Origin: an uncultured Pelagibacteraceae bacterium | Lineage (GTDB): Bacteria > Pseudomonadota > Alphaproteobacteria > Pelagibacterales > Pelagibacteraceae | Direction: 5' to 3' | Length of the DNA stretch: 64,000 nt | NCBI GenBank assembly: GCA_902594255.1 | Contig: CACJLN010000006.1 | Coordinates: forward strand, 17,786-81,785 | In this document: one piece after another, positions 43,574 through 53,520 of the stretch | Layout of the letters: each line of letters opens with the position of its first letter | Numbering within the stretch: the first letter of the stretch is position 1 | Position numbers and translations under genes: made by a program | Notes under the pieces: generated by a model | The model's input: the letters and a program-made list of their open reading frames with translations, nothing else | Told to the model about the DNA's origin: nothing | Databases searched by the model: none

Positions 43574-45259
43574 ATGGCAAAAGTTAAATCAGATATAGAA
43601 ATAGCTAGAAAAGCTAAGATGAAACCAATAAGTAAAATCCTAGCTAAAATTAATGTTCCAGACAAAAGTAGTGCATTTAGTCCAATGGGTAGACATATTG
43701 CAAAAATAAATTTTGAATTTCTAGAAAAACTAAAGAAAAAAAAAGATGGTAAATTAATTTTAGTGACCGCTATAACACCTACCCCAGCAGGTGAGGGCAA
43801 AACTACTACTTCAGTTGGGTTAAACGATGGGCTAAATAAAATTGGCAAAAAATCTATTGTTTGTTTAAGAGAACCAAGTTTGGGTCCTTCTTTTGGAATG
43901 AAAGGTGGTGCAGCTGGGGGAGGATATGCTCAAGTTGTTCCTATGGAGCAAATTAATTTACATTTTACAGGTGATTTTCACGCGATTACTTCAGCGCATA
44001 ATTTATTGTCTGCAATGATTGATAATCACATTTATTGGGGAAATAAACTCAACATAGATGAAAACAGAATTGTTTGGAAACGTGTAATGGATATGAATGA
44101 CCGCGCACTTAGATTTATTGATATTAATACTAGTGGAGTCGCTAAGGATTTCAAAAGAGTTGATGGTTTCGACATAACAGTTGCATCAGAGGTAATGGCA
44201 ATTTTTTGTCTATCTAACGATTTAAAAGATTTAGAAAAAAGAATTGGTAATATTACTTTTGCATACGATAAAAAAGGGAGCCCACTTTATGCAAGAGATA
44301 TTAATGCTCATGGTCCTATGACAGTTTTACTTAAAGAGGCGATCAGACCAAATGTGACTCAAAGTTTAGAAAATAATCCCGCAATTATTCATGGAGGTCC
44401 ATTTGCAAACATTGCCCACGGGTGCAATTCAGTGATTGCAACAAAATCTGCATTAAAATTATCTGATTATGTAGTTACTGAAGCAGGATTTGGTGCAGAT
44501 CTTGGTGCAGAAAAGTTTTTAAATATAAAATGCAGGAAAGCAGGGTTAAGCCCTAGCTGTGTGGTAATTGTTGCAACAATAAGAGCATTAAAAATGCATG
44601 GGGGCGTTGAAAAAGAAGACTTAAAAAAAGAAGATATATCGGCGTTAGAAAAAGGATTGGTCAACTTGGAAAGGCATATAACAAACATAAAAAAATTTGG
44701 TTTAGAACCAATAGTAGCCATAAATCATTTTGCGCTAGATACAAAAAAGGAGATTAAAACTGTTTTAAATTTTTGTAAAAAAAATAAAGTTGAAGTAAGT
44801 GAATGCAAGCATTGGGCTAAAGGTGGAAATGGGACCAAAGATCTTGCAAAAAAAGTTGTTAAAGTCTGCAAAAATAACAAAAATAAATTTAAATTTTTAT
44901 ATAATAGCAATCTTAGACTTTGGGATAAAATAGAGTTAATTGCTAAACAAATCTATAAGGCTGACAAAATAACAGCTGATGATAAAGTCAAAGAACAATT
45001 AAAAGTTTTTGAAGATAATGGTCATGGAAATTTACCAGTTTGTATTGCAAAAACTCAATTTAGTTTTTCAACAGACCCCAAACTCAAAGGTGCCCCCTCA
45101 AATCATGATATACCAATAAGAGAAGTAAGATTATCCTCAGGAGCAGAATTTGTGGTAGTCATTTGTGGATCAATAATGACAATGCCAGGATTGCCAAGAA
45201 AACCCGCCGCTAATACTATTAAATTAAATCAAAAAGGCCAAATTGAAGGTTTATTTTAA
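43574..45259 (+). CDS. fhs: Formate--tetrahydrofolate ligase
   Basis: Makes 10-formyl-THF from formate, THF and ATP. The 561 residues contain the P-loop [16 protein letters not shown] (about residues 60-76), [24 protein letters not shown] and [27 protein letters not shown]. Complete length. It links formate to the C1-folate pool that the dimethylglycine dehydrogenase and the MetF/GcvT-like pair in this window would also feed. Its 3' end overlaps the convergent amidotransferase gene by 9 bases. Confidence 0.96.
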   Translation: MAKVKSDIEIARKAKMKPISKILAKINVPDKSSAFSPMGRHIAKINFEFLEKLKKKKDGKLILVTAITPTPAGEGKTTTSVGLNDGLNKIGKKSIVCLREPSLGPSFGMKGGAAGGGYAQVVPMEQINLHFTGDFHAITSAHNLLSAMIDNHIYWGNKLNIDENRIVWKRVMDMNDRALRFIDINTSGVAKDFKRVDGFDITVASEVMAIFCLSNDLKDLEKRIGNITFAYDKKGSPLYARDINAHGPMTVLLKEAIRPNVTQSLENNPAIIHGGPFANIAHGCNSVIATKSALKLSDYVVTEAGFGADLGAEKFLNIKCRKAGLSPSCVVIVATIRALKMHGGVEKEDLKKEDISALEKGLVNLERHITNIKKFGLEPIVAINHFALDTKKEIKTVLNFCKKNKVEVSECKHWAKGGNGTKDLAKKVVKVCKNNKNKFKFLYNSNLRLWDKIELIAKQIYKADKITADDKVKEQLKVFEDNGHGNLPVCIAKTQFSFSTDPKLKGAPSNHDIPIREVRLSSGAEFVVVICGSIMTMPGLPRKPAANTIKLNQKGQIEGLF

Positions 45260-46033
45260 TTCTTTAAGCCAATTTTTAAGTTCTAACATTTTTTTTTCTT
45301 TGACTGTGGTCTGAATTTCTTTTTCAATAAAAGATATGTGATTTTCGAGATCATTTTCATTTTTGAATACTTTTCTATATTCGATTAATCTTTTTCTTCT
45401 AAAATTAATCAAACTTATCATTTTTTCATAAGTTATTTCAGGGTGATATTGCAAACCCCAAACTCTAGTTTTATTTATTTGAAAATACAAACTTTGGACT
45501 TTATTAACTTTATTAGATGCAAGACAAATACCGTTTTCAGGTATTTTCACAACTTCGTCATAATTAAAAGCAGGAGAATTAAATCTTTTTTCTTTATCCT
45601 TATATAATGGATGCTTTAAACCGTATTCATTTATCTTGATTTCTTTTGCGATACCAACATGAGATGTGTTAGCTTTTTTTACCTGACCTCCTGCAGCTGT
45701 TACAGCCACTTGCATGCCCCAGCAAATTCCTAAAATATTTTTAACTTTATTTTGACATTTTTTCATAAATTCAATTTGTCTTCTGATCTCTGGAGTATCG
45801 TTATAAATGTTAAGGCTGCTCCCTCCCCATATTAATCCATCGTATGAATTTAGCTTATCGATGAAAACTTGAATATTTTTATCTGATGAGGGATTTGTAA
45901 CTTCTAAGATTAATTCTTTATCGAGGTATTCTAGACTTTCCTTTAAACTTTCAGTGTGGGTTTTAATACCCGCTTCTCTGAAACTTCCGTTCTCTTCTGC
46001 TGTATTACCCTCCACTATTAAAATTTTTTTCAT
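45251..46033 (-). CDS. Class I glutamine amidotransferase-like protein
   Basis: A 260-residue class I GATase domain. The nucleophile elbow is [12 protein letters not shown], and the His-Glu pair is in LQYHPEI. It lacks a synthase domain, so it may deliver ammonia to an unknown partner or act as a gamma-glutamyl hydrolase such as the PuuD type. It opens with [16 protein letters not shown] and diverges from the Liv operon across about 210 bases. Catalytic residues appear complete. Confidence 0.85.
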   Translation of the reverse strand: MKKILIVEGNTAEENGSFREAGIKTHTESLKESLEYLDKELILEVTNPSSDKNIQVFIDKLNSYDGLIWGGSSLNIYNDTPEIRRQIEFMKKCQNKVKNILGICWGMQVAVTAAGGQVKKANTSHVGIAKEIKINEYGLKHPLYKDKEKRFNSPAFNYDEVVKIPENGICLASNKVNKVQSLYFQINKTRVWGLQYHPEITYEKMISLINFRRKRLIEYRKVFKNENDLENHISFIEKEIQTTVKEKKMLELKNWLKELK

Positions 46034-46155
46034 TTAATTTCTATTATTTATTAAACTTTTATAAATTTCTTAAAAAACAATTCCTATTTAAAAATTCTTT
46101 AACAATCTCAAGTTGTAATTGTTAATTATATGTGACGATTTTGTTTCTCTTATTA

Positions 46156-46174
46156 ATAATGATAATTAATTGCA
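46156..46174 (+). promoter_or_regulatory. AT-rich motif resembling the iron-operon operator
   Basis: ATAATGATAATTAATTGCA in the leader before the Liv-type binding-protein gene matches the fbpA upstream sequence ATAATGATAATCAATCGCA (23531-23549) at 17 of 19 positions. It fits the Fur 7-1-7 palindrome less well (about 12 of 15). In DNA this AT-rich such similarity can arise by chance, so the call is tentative. Confidence 0.35.
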
Positions 46175-46233
46175 GAAACCCTAGCTATGTGGTTAGATTA
46201 TAGCTTATTAGAATGTTTAACATAACTAAATAT

Positions 46234-46248
46234 AAGGGAGGAATAATG
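46234..46248 (+). promoter_or_regulatory. Strong ribosome binding site of the Liv-type binding protein
   Basis: AAGGGAGG at 46234-46241, four bases before ATG 46246. It decides the start over an upstream in-frame ATG at 46213 and suits a highly produced periplasmic binding protein. Confidence 0.75.
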
Positions 46249-47586
46249 TTAGCAAAAATGATTAAAAGGCTAACTTCTACTCTGACAGTAGTTATCGCTC
46301 TATTTTCTTCACTTACTTTACCTCAAAGTGTATCTGCTGCTGAAACGCAATATTTTCCAGTAGCAAGTAGTCGTGTCGGACCTTACTCAGCAATGGGTAC
46401 TGGTTACTACGGGGCTCAAATTGATTACATGAACTATGTAAACATGACAGGTGGAGTAAACGGAGTAATGCTTACATGGCAAGAGTGTGAGACGGAATAT
46501 AACGCTGTTAAAACAGTAGAATGTTACCAAAGACTTTTAGAAAAAGATGGTCAAAGAATAGTAGTGTTTGATACTTTAGGAACACCAGGAGCATACGCTG
46601 TAATTAACCGTATGGCTAAAGACAATGTTGTTTTAGCTCAATATGGTTATGGAAGAACTGACGGTGCTGATGGAAGAGTATGGCCATGGGTATTTAATGC
46701 TGCAAGTCACTACTGGTCACAAATAGCTGTTAAATTAAAATTTATGGCACAAATCGAAGGCGGAATCGATAAGATGAAAGGTAAAAAAATCGTTCACTTA
46801 CACATTGACTCTGCTTACGGAAGAGAGCCATTACCAGCTATGAGAAAAATTTGTAATGACTGGGGTGTTGAGTTGATTGAAATATCAATCCCACCTCCAG
46901 GTCTGGAACAACAATCTCAGTGGCTGCAAATCAGAAAAGAAAAACCTGATTGGGTTACTTTCTGGGGAGCAGGTTCTGGAATGAATTCAACAGCAATGAC
47001 TAATGCTGCTAGAATTAATTTCCCAAGAGATAGAATGATGTACGTAACATTTGGTGCTGCCGAAGAGGATATGTATCCAGCAGGTGATGCAGCTAAGGGA
47101 ACTTATGCTGTTGCTAATGCTTTACCAGGAGAATATCCATTGGTTAAAGACATCAAAGACAAAGTATACGGTGCTGGAAAAGGTAACTTGGCTGATCCAA
47201 ATAGGATTGGTTCAGTTTACTGGAATAGAGGACTAGGTGCTGCAGTTATGTGGATTGAAGCGTTAAGAAATGCTCAAAAAATGCATAACAAAGTTGGTAA
47301 AGCAGTAACTGGTGCAGAGTTTAGAGATGGTTATGAAGCATTAAACATGACTGAAGCTAGACTTACTGAACTTGGAGTTGGAGGAATGTTAGCTCCATTT
47401 GCTATTTCATGTGCAAACCATGAAGGTGCCGGTAAATTTGCTGTAATGCAGTGGGATGGAACAAAATTCAATCAGGTAACTGGTTGGGAAGCTCCAGGCG
47501 ATCCTGCATTTATAAGAGGTCTAGTTGAGGACTCTGCAGCGAAATTTGCTAAAGAGAACAACATTACACCGAAAAAATGTTCATAA
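46246..47586 (+). CDS. Branched-chain amino acid-type ABC transporter substrate-binding protein
   Basis: A 446-residue periplasmic binding protein (Peripla_BP_6, LivJ/LivK superfamily). Signal peptide to about residue 32, ending LPQSVSA. The mature start AETQYFPVASSRVG is followed by VNGVMLTWQECETEYNAVK. I start at ATG 46246, behind AAGGGAGG (46234-46241); the in-frame ATG at 46213 lies before that site and adds no sensible signal sequence. The substrate may be a branched-chain amino acid or another amide or amino compound. It heads the operon with two ATPases and two permeases. Confidence 0.88.
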   Translation: MLAKMIKRLTSTLTVVIALFSSLTLPQSVSAAETQYFPVASSRVGPYSAMGTGYYGAQIDYMNYVNMTGGVNGVMLTWQECETEYNAVKTVECYQRLLEKDGQRIVVFDTLGTPGAYAVINRMAKDNVVLAQYGYGRTDGADGRVWPWVFNAASHYWSQIAVKLKFMAQIEGGIDKMKGKKIVHLHIDSAYGREPLPAMRKICNDWGVELIEISIPPPGLEQQSQWLQIRKEKPDWVTFWGAGSGMNSTAMTNAARINFPRDRMMYVTFGAAEEDMYPAGDAAKGTYAVANALPGEYPLVKDIKDKVYGAGKGNLADPNRIGSVYWNRGLGAAVMWIEALRNAQKMHNKVGKAVTGAEFRDGYEALNMTEARLTELGVGGMLAPFAISCANHEGAGKFAVMQWDGTKFNQVTGWEAPGDPAFIRGLVEDSAAKFAKENNITPKKCS

Positions 47587-47655
47587 TTAATTTAGTGATA
47601 AATTAATATCTATTGGAGGGGGAGTTTAGGTAATCAAATTATTTTAACTCCCCCT
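47586..47655 (+). terminator. Two hairpins between binding-protein and ATPase genes
   Basis: The first hairpin is ATTAATTT/AAATTAAT with a six-base loop (47586-47607). The second pairs AGGGGGAGTT (47617-47626) with AACTCCCCCT (47646-47655), unusually GC-rich for this genome, and is followed by TTAAAT. This is typical of ABC operons where partial termination or 3' protection makes the binding protein more abundant than the membrane complex. Full termination is unlikely because the rest of the operon has no other clear promoter. Confidence 0.65.
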
Positions 47656-47695
47656 TTAAATAAAATTTAATATAAATATAATTGAAAAAAATTTA

Positions 47696-48511
47696 ATGAG
47701 CACTTCAACCAACATACTTGATATTAAAAATATCGAAGTAACGTATGACAATGTTATTTTAGCTCTACATGACGTTTCATTAAAGGTGCCAAAGGGAAAA
47801 GTGGTAGCGCTACTTGGAGCAAATGGAGCAGGCAAGAGTACAACATTAAAAGCAGTTTCAACTATGCTAGCCTCAGAAAGAGGTAAAGTGACAAAAGGTA
47901 CAATAGAATATGATGGTACCTCAATTGAAAAACAAAATCCATCACAAATGGTTGGTCTTGGTATGGTTCAAGTATTAGAAGGCAGAAGATGTTTTGGTCA
48001 CCTCACTGTTGAAGAAAATATTATTGCTGGGGCATACTCAAGAAAATTATCAAAAGGTGATATCAATCAAGAATTAGAAAAAATATATACTTATTTTATT
48101 AGATTGAAGGAAAGAAGAAAAAGCCAAGCCGCGTTTACATCAGGTGGAGAACAACAAATGATAGCAGTTGCAAGAGCCATGATGGCTAAGCCTAAGATGC
48201 TACTTTTAGATGAACCTACAATGGGTTTAGCACCACAATTAGTAGCGGAGATTTTTAACATTGTTAAAGAGCTGAATCAGAAAGAAGGTGTTAGTATTTT
48301 ACTTGCTGAACAGAATACCAATGTTGCACTAAAAAATTCAGATTACGGCTACATTATTGAAACAGGAAGAGTTATGTTAGATGGTACAGCCCAAAGTTTA
48401 TTGAGTAATGACCAGGTAAAAGAATTGTATTTAGGTATTTCAAAGAAAGGTAGAAAAAATTTCAGAGACGTACTTAAAGAAGAAAGTTTAACTAAGAAAA
48501 AAATTAATTAA
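47696..48511 (+). CDS. livF: Liv-type ABC transporter ATP-binding protein (LivF-like)
   Basis: A 271-residue ATPase. Walker A GANGAGKSTTLKAV, signature TSGGEQQM, Walker B MLLLDEPTMGLAP. The LLAEQNTNVAL switch region is characteristic of LivF. A basic C-terminal extension of about 25 residues follows. It begins 41 bases after the hairpin pair and precedes livG by 2 bases. Confidence 0.9.
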   Translation: MSTSTNILDIKNIEVTYDNVILALHDVSLKVPKGKVVALLGANGAGKSTTLKAVSTMLASERGKVTKGTIEYDGTSIEKQNPSQMVGLGMVQVLEGRRCFGHLTVEENIIAGAYSRKLSKGDINQELEKIYTYFIRLKERRKSQAAFTSGGEQQMIAVARAMMAKPKMLLLDEPTMGLAPQLVAEIFNIVKELNQKEGVSILLAEQNTNVALKNSDYGYIIETGRVMLDGTAQSLLSNDQVKELYLGISKKGRKNFRDVLKEESLTKKKIN

Positions 48512-48513
48512 AG

Positions 48514-49308
48514 ATGACACAAGAGAGAAAATTTAAAATAGGTAAACCAATATTAGAGGTAAAAAATATTTCACTTTCTTTTGGTGGTGTTAAAGCAATA
48601 ACCGACACTTCATTTGATGTTCTTGAGCACGAAGTTAGGGCTATAATTGGACCTAATGGAGCTGGTAAAAGCTCAATGCTGAATTGTATAAATGGAATTT
48701 ATAAGCCTCAACAAGGAACTGTTTCTTTTAAAGGAAAAGAAATAACAAATATTACTCCCAATCTTATGGCACAAATGGGCCTTTCTAGAACATTTCAAAA
48801 CTTAGCTCTATTTAAAAGAATGTCAGTTCTGGATAACATTTTAGTAGGCCGAAAGCTTCATACGAAAACAAATTTTCTTGAAGTTGCTTTTCAACTACCA
48901 AAAGTTAAAAAAGAGGAAAAAATTAATAGAGAAAGATCTGAGGAAATAATTAGTTTTTTAGAAATAGAAAATATTAAAAATACACCAGTTGGAAAACTTC
49001 CGTACGGACTTCAAAAGAAAGTAGAATTAGGCCGTGCCCTTGCAACTGACTCATCTGTAATTTTATTAGATGAACCTATGGCTGGAATGAATGTTGAGGA
49101 AAAAAGAGACATGTGTAGATTTATTTTAAAAGTAAATGATGAACTCGGCACAACTATGGTTCTTATTGAGCATGACATGGGAGTAGTTATGGATATTTCA
49201 GATAGAGTTGTTGTACTTGATTATGGAAAAGTTATTGGTGATGGTACACCTGATGAGGTAAGATCAAATCAAAAAGTAATAGACGCTTACTTAGGAGTAG
49301 AACACTAG
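48514..49308 (+). CDS. livG: Liv-type ABC transporter ATP-binding protein (LivG-like)
   Basis: A 264-residue ATPase. Walker A GPNGAGKSSMLN, LSRTFQNLALFKRMSVLDN is the LivG Q-loop segment, Walker B VILLDEPMAGMN, switch LIEHDMGVVMDISD. The signature reads LPYGLQKKVELGRAL, a YG variant found in LivG proteins. It pairs with livF to drive the two permeases that follow. Confidence 0.9.
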   Translation: MTQERKFKIGKPILEVKNISLSFGGVKAITDTSFDVLEHEVRAIIGPNGAGKSSMLNCINGIYKPQQGTVSFKGKEITNITPNLMAQMGLSRTFQNLALFKRMSVLDNILVGRKLHTKTNFLEVAFQLPKVKKEEKINRERSEEIISFLEIENIKNTPVGKLPYGLQKKVELGRALATDSSVILLDEPMAGMNVEEKRDMCRFILKVNDELGTTMVLIEHDMGVVMDISDRVVVLDYGKVIGDGTPDEVRSNQKVIDAYLGVEH

Positions 49309-49316
49309 GATTAAAT

Positions 49317-50225
49317 ATGGTTGATGAATTATTATTTTTTATGGAAGTTTTGGTTGGGGGTTTGCTTGCTGGAACTATGTACTCATTAGTAGCTCTAGGA
49401 TTTGTATTAATTTTTAAAGCTTCAGCGACTTTTAACTTCTCTCAAGGAGCTATGGTCTTTTTCTCAGTGCTCGCTTTTGTTGGATTTATGCAAGACTTCA
49501 ATATACCTTTCGTTCTTGCATTTATTTTGGCTGCTCTTTTAATGGTAGTAGTTGGTTTGTGTACCGAAAGATTTGTTTTAAGACCTTTGATGAACGCTAG
49601 TGAAGATACAGTACTAATGGCTACAATCGGTCTCGGATATGTTTTAGAGGGCTTAGCTCAAGCAGCATGGGGAGTAGAAGTAAGAAGATTAGATTTAGGT
49701 ATAGGAGATTTTCCAGTGCCATGGATCGCTGATAACTTAAAGCTATTTATTAGTGCTCTTGATATTACCGCAGGACTTGTTGCAGCTATTATGATTATTG
49801 GTTTATTTCTTCTATTTAAATATACGAAAATTGGTCTTGGTTTGAGAGCTGTTGCAGATGATGCTGGTGCCGCTAGTTCAATAGGAATTCCTTTAAAACA
49901 TATTATGTTATTAGTTTGGTCTGCTGCGGGGGTTGTGGCTTTGGTTGCAGGATGTATGTGGGGTGCAAGAGCAGGTGTCCAATTTGCTCTTGTTGACTTA
50001 GCTTTAAAAGCTTTGCCAGTATTAATTATAGGTGGTTTTTCATCTATTCCAGGAGCAATTATCGGAGGTTTAATTATTGGTGCAGTAGAAAAAGTATTAG
50101 AAGTATACATTGGGCCATTCTTTGGAGGTGCTATTGAAGGTTGGGCTCCTTACGTATTAGCAATTTTCTTTTTATTATATAGACCAGAAGGTTTATTTGG
50201 AGAAAAAATTATTAGGAGAGTTTAA
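49317..50225 (+). CDS. livH: Liv-type ABC transporter permease (LivH-like)
   Basis: A 302-residue inner-membrane permease with about eight helices. GGLLAGTMYSLVALGFVLIF, GLGLRAVADDAGAASSIGI and GGFSSIPGAIIGGLIIGAVE are LivH signatures. It lies 8 bases after livG and 3 before livM. Confidence 0.92.
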   Translation: MVDELLFFMEVLVGGLLAGTMYSLVALGFVLIFKASATFNFSQGAMVFFSVLAFVGFMQDFNIPFVLAFILAALLMVVVGLCTERFVLRPLMNASEDTVLMATIGLGYVLEGLAQAAWGVEVRRLDLGIGDFPVPWIADNLKLFISALDITAGLVAAIMIIGLFLLFKYTKIGLGLRAVADDAGAASSIGIPLKHIMLLVWSAAGVVALVAGCMWGARAGVQFALVDLALKALPVLIIGGFSSIPGAIIGGLIIGAVEKVLEVYIGPFFGGAIEGWAPYVLAIFFLLYRPEGLFGEKIIRRV

Positions 50226-50228
50226 TTT

Positions 50229-51293
50229 ATGAAACCAGTTTTTATGACTTATACAAAAAAAGACCTAATTAACCTAGCTGTTTGTATGGTTCTAAGTGTA
50301 TTAGTAATACCAACATTTATTACAACAGAATATTGGTACACTTCTATATTAATTCCTTGGCTTTGTTTGGCTCTAGCCACAATTGGACAACAAATTGTTA
50401 TGGGTTACACAGGACAGTTAGCTTTAGGTGCTGCTGGTTTTATGGCTGCAGGAGCTTTTGCTATGTTTAATCTTATTTTACGAGTGCCTGATCTTGGTTT
50501 TGTAGGTTCTCTAATAGTATCAGGTTTAATTGCTGCAGCTTTTGGAATTTTATTTGGTCTTCCTAGTTTAAAAGTAAGAGGAATTTATCTTATGGTTGCG
50601 ACACTAGCCTCGCAGTTTTTCATTATATGGATGATAGATAAATTTGGTTGGTTTAAAAACTATGACTCATCAGGAATTATAACTGCCCAAGATATAGTTA
50701 TCTTAGGAAAACCATTTACAACTCCATTAGCCATGTATTTTGTCTGTTTAGCTGTTACCACAGTTTTAACTTTACTGGCGATGAACATGGCTAGAGGTAG
50801 CACTGGCAGGAATTGGATGGCAGTAAGAGATATGGATATAGCTGCAGAGTCAATGGGAGTTTCATTATTAAGAACAAAGGTACAAGCATTTGCCATCAGC
50901 GCATTTTATTGTGGTGTTGCAGGCGCACTTTTTGCATTTTGTTATCTTAAATCTTTAGAGCCAGTTGCATTTGATATTAAACTATCTTTTAAAATATTAT
51001 TTATGTGTATTTTGGGTGGGCTTGGCACAATTAATGGTGCTTTTATTGGTGCAGCATTTATCCTACTTTTTCCCGTTCTCTTAAACGCAATTGGTAACAA
51101 TGTATTTCATGGTGCAATTGACGCAACAATTATATCTTCTATAGAGCAAGTGATATTTGGTGGGTTGATGATTATTTTTATGATTTATGAGCCTTTAGGG
51201 ATGGCAAAACTTTGGGAAAACATCAAACAAAAATGGAAGACAAAAATTCCATCGTCAACAAATATAAAGTCTTCTCTTAGCAAAAAAACCTAA
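50229..51293 (+). CDS. livM: Liv-type ABC transporter permease (LivM-like)
   Basis: A 354-residue inner-membrane permease. GQQIVMGYTGQLALGAAGFM, FGLPSLKVRGIYLMVATLAS and ILGGLGTINGAFIGAAF are LivM landmarks. It forms the heterodimeric channel with livH. The gene ends 2 bases before a 27-codon membrane peptide frame. Confidence 0.92.
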   Translation: MKPVFMTYTKKDLINLAVCMVLSVLVIPTFITTEYWYTSILIPWLCLALATIGQQIVMGYTGQLALGAAGFMAAGAFAMFNLILRVPDLGFVGSLIVSGLIAAAFGILFGLPSLKVRGIYLMVATLASQFFIIWMIDKFGWFKNYDSSGIITAQDIVILGKPFTTPLAMYFVCLAVTTVLTLLAMNMARGSTGRNWMAVRDMDIAAESMGVSLLRTKVQAFAISAFYCGVAGALFAFCYLKSLEPVAFDIKLSFKILFMCILGGLGTINGAFIGAAFILLFPVLLNAIGNNVFHGAIDATIISSIEQVIFGGLMIIFMIYEPLGMAKLWENIKQKWKTKIPSSTNIKSSLSKKT

Positions 51294-51295
51294 TA

Positions 51296-51379
51296 GTGGA
51301 TAAAAAAAAGTTAATTTTTGCATTACTGGTTGGAATTATTATAGGGTTGCTTGTAGAAAATAACTTTCTAATCGGCTAA
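51296..51379 (+). CDS. Possible 27-residue membrane microprotein
   Basis: GTG 51296 to TAA 51377-51379, two bases after the livM stop. The peptide has a short basic start (MDKKK), one helix (LIFALLVGIIIGLLV) and an ENNFLIG tail. It could be a small accessory subunit of the Liv-type transporter. The end overlaps the convergent gpsA stop by 4 bases. The size makes it uncertain. Confidence 0.4.
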   Translation: MDKKKLIFALLVGIIIGLLVENNFLIG

Positions 51380-52326
51380 ATTTTTTTATTATATATTATC
51401 GTCTTTAGCAAATGAGCCATCAACGGTATATTTTTTTTATTAATTTTTTTTAAAATATAAGGAGCAATTTCTCTAGCTAATTGCTCACCTTCGACTGTAT
51501 CTTTTGGCATAAACTTTTTTTTAGCTGCTGCAAATGTAAAACCTTTACCCAAAAAATCTCCCATTTTACTATTCCTTCCACCCACAGCACTCACATATAA
51601 ATCGCCAATACCAGCAAGCCCTAATATCGTCGATTCATCTCCTTTGAAATATTTTATTAAAAATTTCATCTCATTTACACTTTTTTGGAATAAGTCTGAT
51701 GCAGTGTTAAAATTTTGACCTGAGCCTATCACCATTGCATATATATTTTTTATTGCTGAGCAAATTTCTACTCCAATAACATCTTTAGAAAATTCAGTTC
51801 GATAGTATTTGGTAGATATTTGTTTTCCAATCCATTTGGCAACTTTGATATTCTTATTTGCTACTACCACACTTGTTTTATTTTTTCTTGCTAATTCTTT
51901 AGCTAAACAAGGTCCTTTTAAAACGGATACATTTGCAACATTGTAATTATTTTTAAGTAACGCTGAAATAGTTAAGAGTTTTTTTCTTTTTTTATCATAT
52001 TTTAGTCCTTTAGTAAGAACTAGTAATGGTGCTTTTATTTTTAAGTCTTTTAACTCTTTTCCAATAAAATCAATTCCAGCAAGACTCAATGCAATTACAA
52101 TTAAATCAAATTTTTCTTTAAATATTTTTTTTGAATAATTCTTAAATTTTAGCTTTTTGGGTAAATTCATTTTTAAAGAAGAATGAAATTTTTTTTTTGA
52201 TGCTAAATTTTTAATAAAAACTTTGTTGTATGGTTCTGTAATTATAACTCTATTATCATTTTCTAAACATGGTATTGAAAAAGCAGAACCCATTGCACCA
52301 CCACCAATAACTAATATTTTTTTCAT
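51376..52326 (-). CDS. gpsA: Glycerol-3-phosphate dehydrogenase [NAD(P)+]
   Basis: Reduces dihydroxyacetone phosphate to glycerol 3-phosphate for phospholipids. The 316 residues start KKILVIGGGAMGSAFSIP, a dinucleotide site, and contain VLTKGLKYD, VLKGPCLAKELARK, SAIKNIYAMVIG with the catalytic lysine, and LAGIGDLYVSAVGGRNSKMG. It is slightly shorter than the usual 330. The gene diverges from the ammonia-lyase gene. Confidence 0.92.
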   Translation of the reverse strand: MKKILVIGGGAMGSAFSIPCLENDNRVIITEPYNKVFIKNLASKKKFHSSLKMNLPKKLKFKNYSKKIFKEKFDLIVIALSLAGIDFIGKELKDLKIKAPLLVLTKGLKYDKKRKKLLTISALLKNNYNVANVSVLKGPCLAKELARKNKTSVVVANKNIKVAKWIGKQISTKYYRTEFSKDVIGVEICSAIKNIYAMVIGSGQNFNTASDLFQKSVNEMKFLIKYFKGDESTILGLAGIGDLYVSAVGGRNSKMGDFLGKGFTFAAAKKKFMPKDTVEGEQLAREIAPYILKKINKKNIPLMAHLLKTIIYNKKI

Positions 52327-52392
52327 AAAGTTTTTCTTTGTATAAATATTAATATAGGTTTATTCATAGTTTGAATATAAAAAAAATTTAAA

Positions 52393-53514
52393 ATGCAAAA
52401 TCTTAAATGGAAATACTCTAAATTCTTAATAAATAAAAACTTTCAATTTAGTAGAAGATATGTTCTAAAATATTTACCATCAAATTTATTGGTTAATTCT
52501 CACAAAAGTATATCAAAATGGAAAGGATATAATCCAACTCCTCTATTAAAATTGAATAAACTAAATAAAAATCTTCAACTTAAGAATATATTTTACAAAG
52601 ACGAATCAAAGCGATTTCACTTGAAATCCTTTAAAGCTCTGGGTGGAGCTTATGCAGTAGAGAAAATTTCAAAAAAAAATAACAGAATAATTGTTTCATC
52701 AGCAACAGCTGGTAATCATGGTAGATCTGTAGCATGGGGAGCACAGAGACTAAAATTACAGTGTAAAATTTTTGTTAGTCAATATGTAAGCGAAACAAGG
52801 GTAAAAGAAATCAAAAAACTTGGCGCCGAAGTAATTAGAGTAAGAGGAAATTATGAAGCTTCATTGAGAGAATGCCAGTTACTTTCAAAAAAAAATAATT
52901 GGAAAATTGTACAAGATGTATCGTCAAAAAATTATAGATATATTCCTCAACTGACAATGGCAGGGTACTCTATTTTGATTAAAGAAATCTCCAAACAAAC
53001 CAATCAATATATTACTCATATATTTCTTCAAGCGGGTGTTGGCGGTTTAGCTGCAGGTTTGGTTGCTGGAGTAGCAAAATATTTTAAAAAAATTCCAAAA
53101 GTTATTATTGTTGAGCCAGACAGAGCTGATTGTGTACTTCAAAGTGTCAAAAACAATAAATTAAAAAAAATAAGAATAAAAAGAGAGAGTATTCTGGGCG
53201 GTATGTCTTGTAATGAAATGTCTCTTGTACCTTGGCAAATATTAAAAAAAGCAAGCAATTGTTGTGTCTCAATTTCGGATAATAATGTTGCTAAAACAGT
53301 AGCTAGCTTAAAAGATAAAAAGTTTAGCAAAAATTCAATTATAGGTGGTGAATGCGCTACTCCAGGAATTATTGCTTTGATTGGAATTTGTAACGACAAA
53401 AAAGCTAAAAAATTGATAAACCTTGATGAAAATTCAAATGTTTTAGTCATTGGATGCGAAGGTAATGCAGATGTTAAACTTTACAAACAACTGTTATCTG
53501 AAGGTAGAAAATAG
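52393..53514 (+). CDS. Diaminopropionate ammonia-lyase-like PLP enzyme
   Basis: A 373-residue fold-type II PLP enzyme. The Schiff-base lysine is in FHLKSFKALGGAYAV, the phosphate loop is AGVGGLAAG, and SATAGNHGRSVAWGA is the substrate loop. GGMSCNEMSLVPWQILK and IGGECATPGI are specific to diaminopropionate ammonia-lyases rather than threonine dehydratases. It is a little shorter than E. coli YgeX (about 398). It probably deaminates 2,3-diaminopropionate, or D-/L-serine-like substrates, to pyruvate. Confidence 0.85.
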   Translation: MQNLKWKYSKFLINKNFQFSRRYVLKYLPSNLLVNSHKSISKWKGYNPTPLLKLNKLNKNLQLKNIFYKDESKRFHLKSFKALGGAYAVEKISKKNNRIIVSSATAGNHGRSVAWGAQRLKLQCKIFVSQYVSETRVKEIKKLGAEVIRVRGNYEASLRECQLLSKKNNWKIVQDVSSKNYRYIPQLTMAGYSILIKEISKQTNQYITHIFLQAGVGGLAAGLVAGVAKYFKKIPKVIIVEPDRADCVLQSVKNNKLKKIRIKRESILGGMSCNEMSLVPWQILKKASNCCVSISDNNVAKTVASLKDKKFSKNSIIGGECATPGIIALIGICNDKKAKKLINLDENSNVLVIGCEGNADVKLYKQLLSEGRK

Positions 53515-53520
53515 ATAATT

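Noticed and set aside
43558..43848. A 96-codon minus-strand frame over the start of fhs
   Set aside because: It is antisense to the conserved fhs N-terminus and P-loop, and its composition mirrors that gene.
49658..50110. A 150-codon frame on the minus strand within livH
   Set aside because: It lies wholly inside a strongly conserved permease gene on the other strand and has no recognisable domain; such antisense frames are common here.
52393..53514. Threonine dehydratase as the identity of the PLP enzyme
   Set aside because: The GGMSCNEMSLVPWQ and IGGECATPG segments are those of diaminopropionate ammonia-lyase, and there is no regulatory ACT domain.
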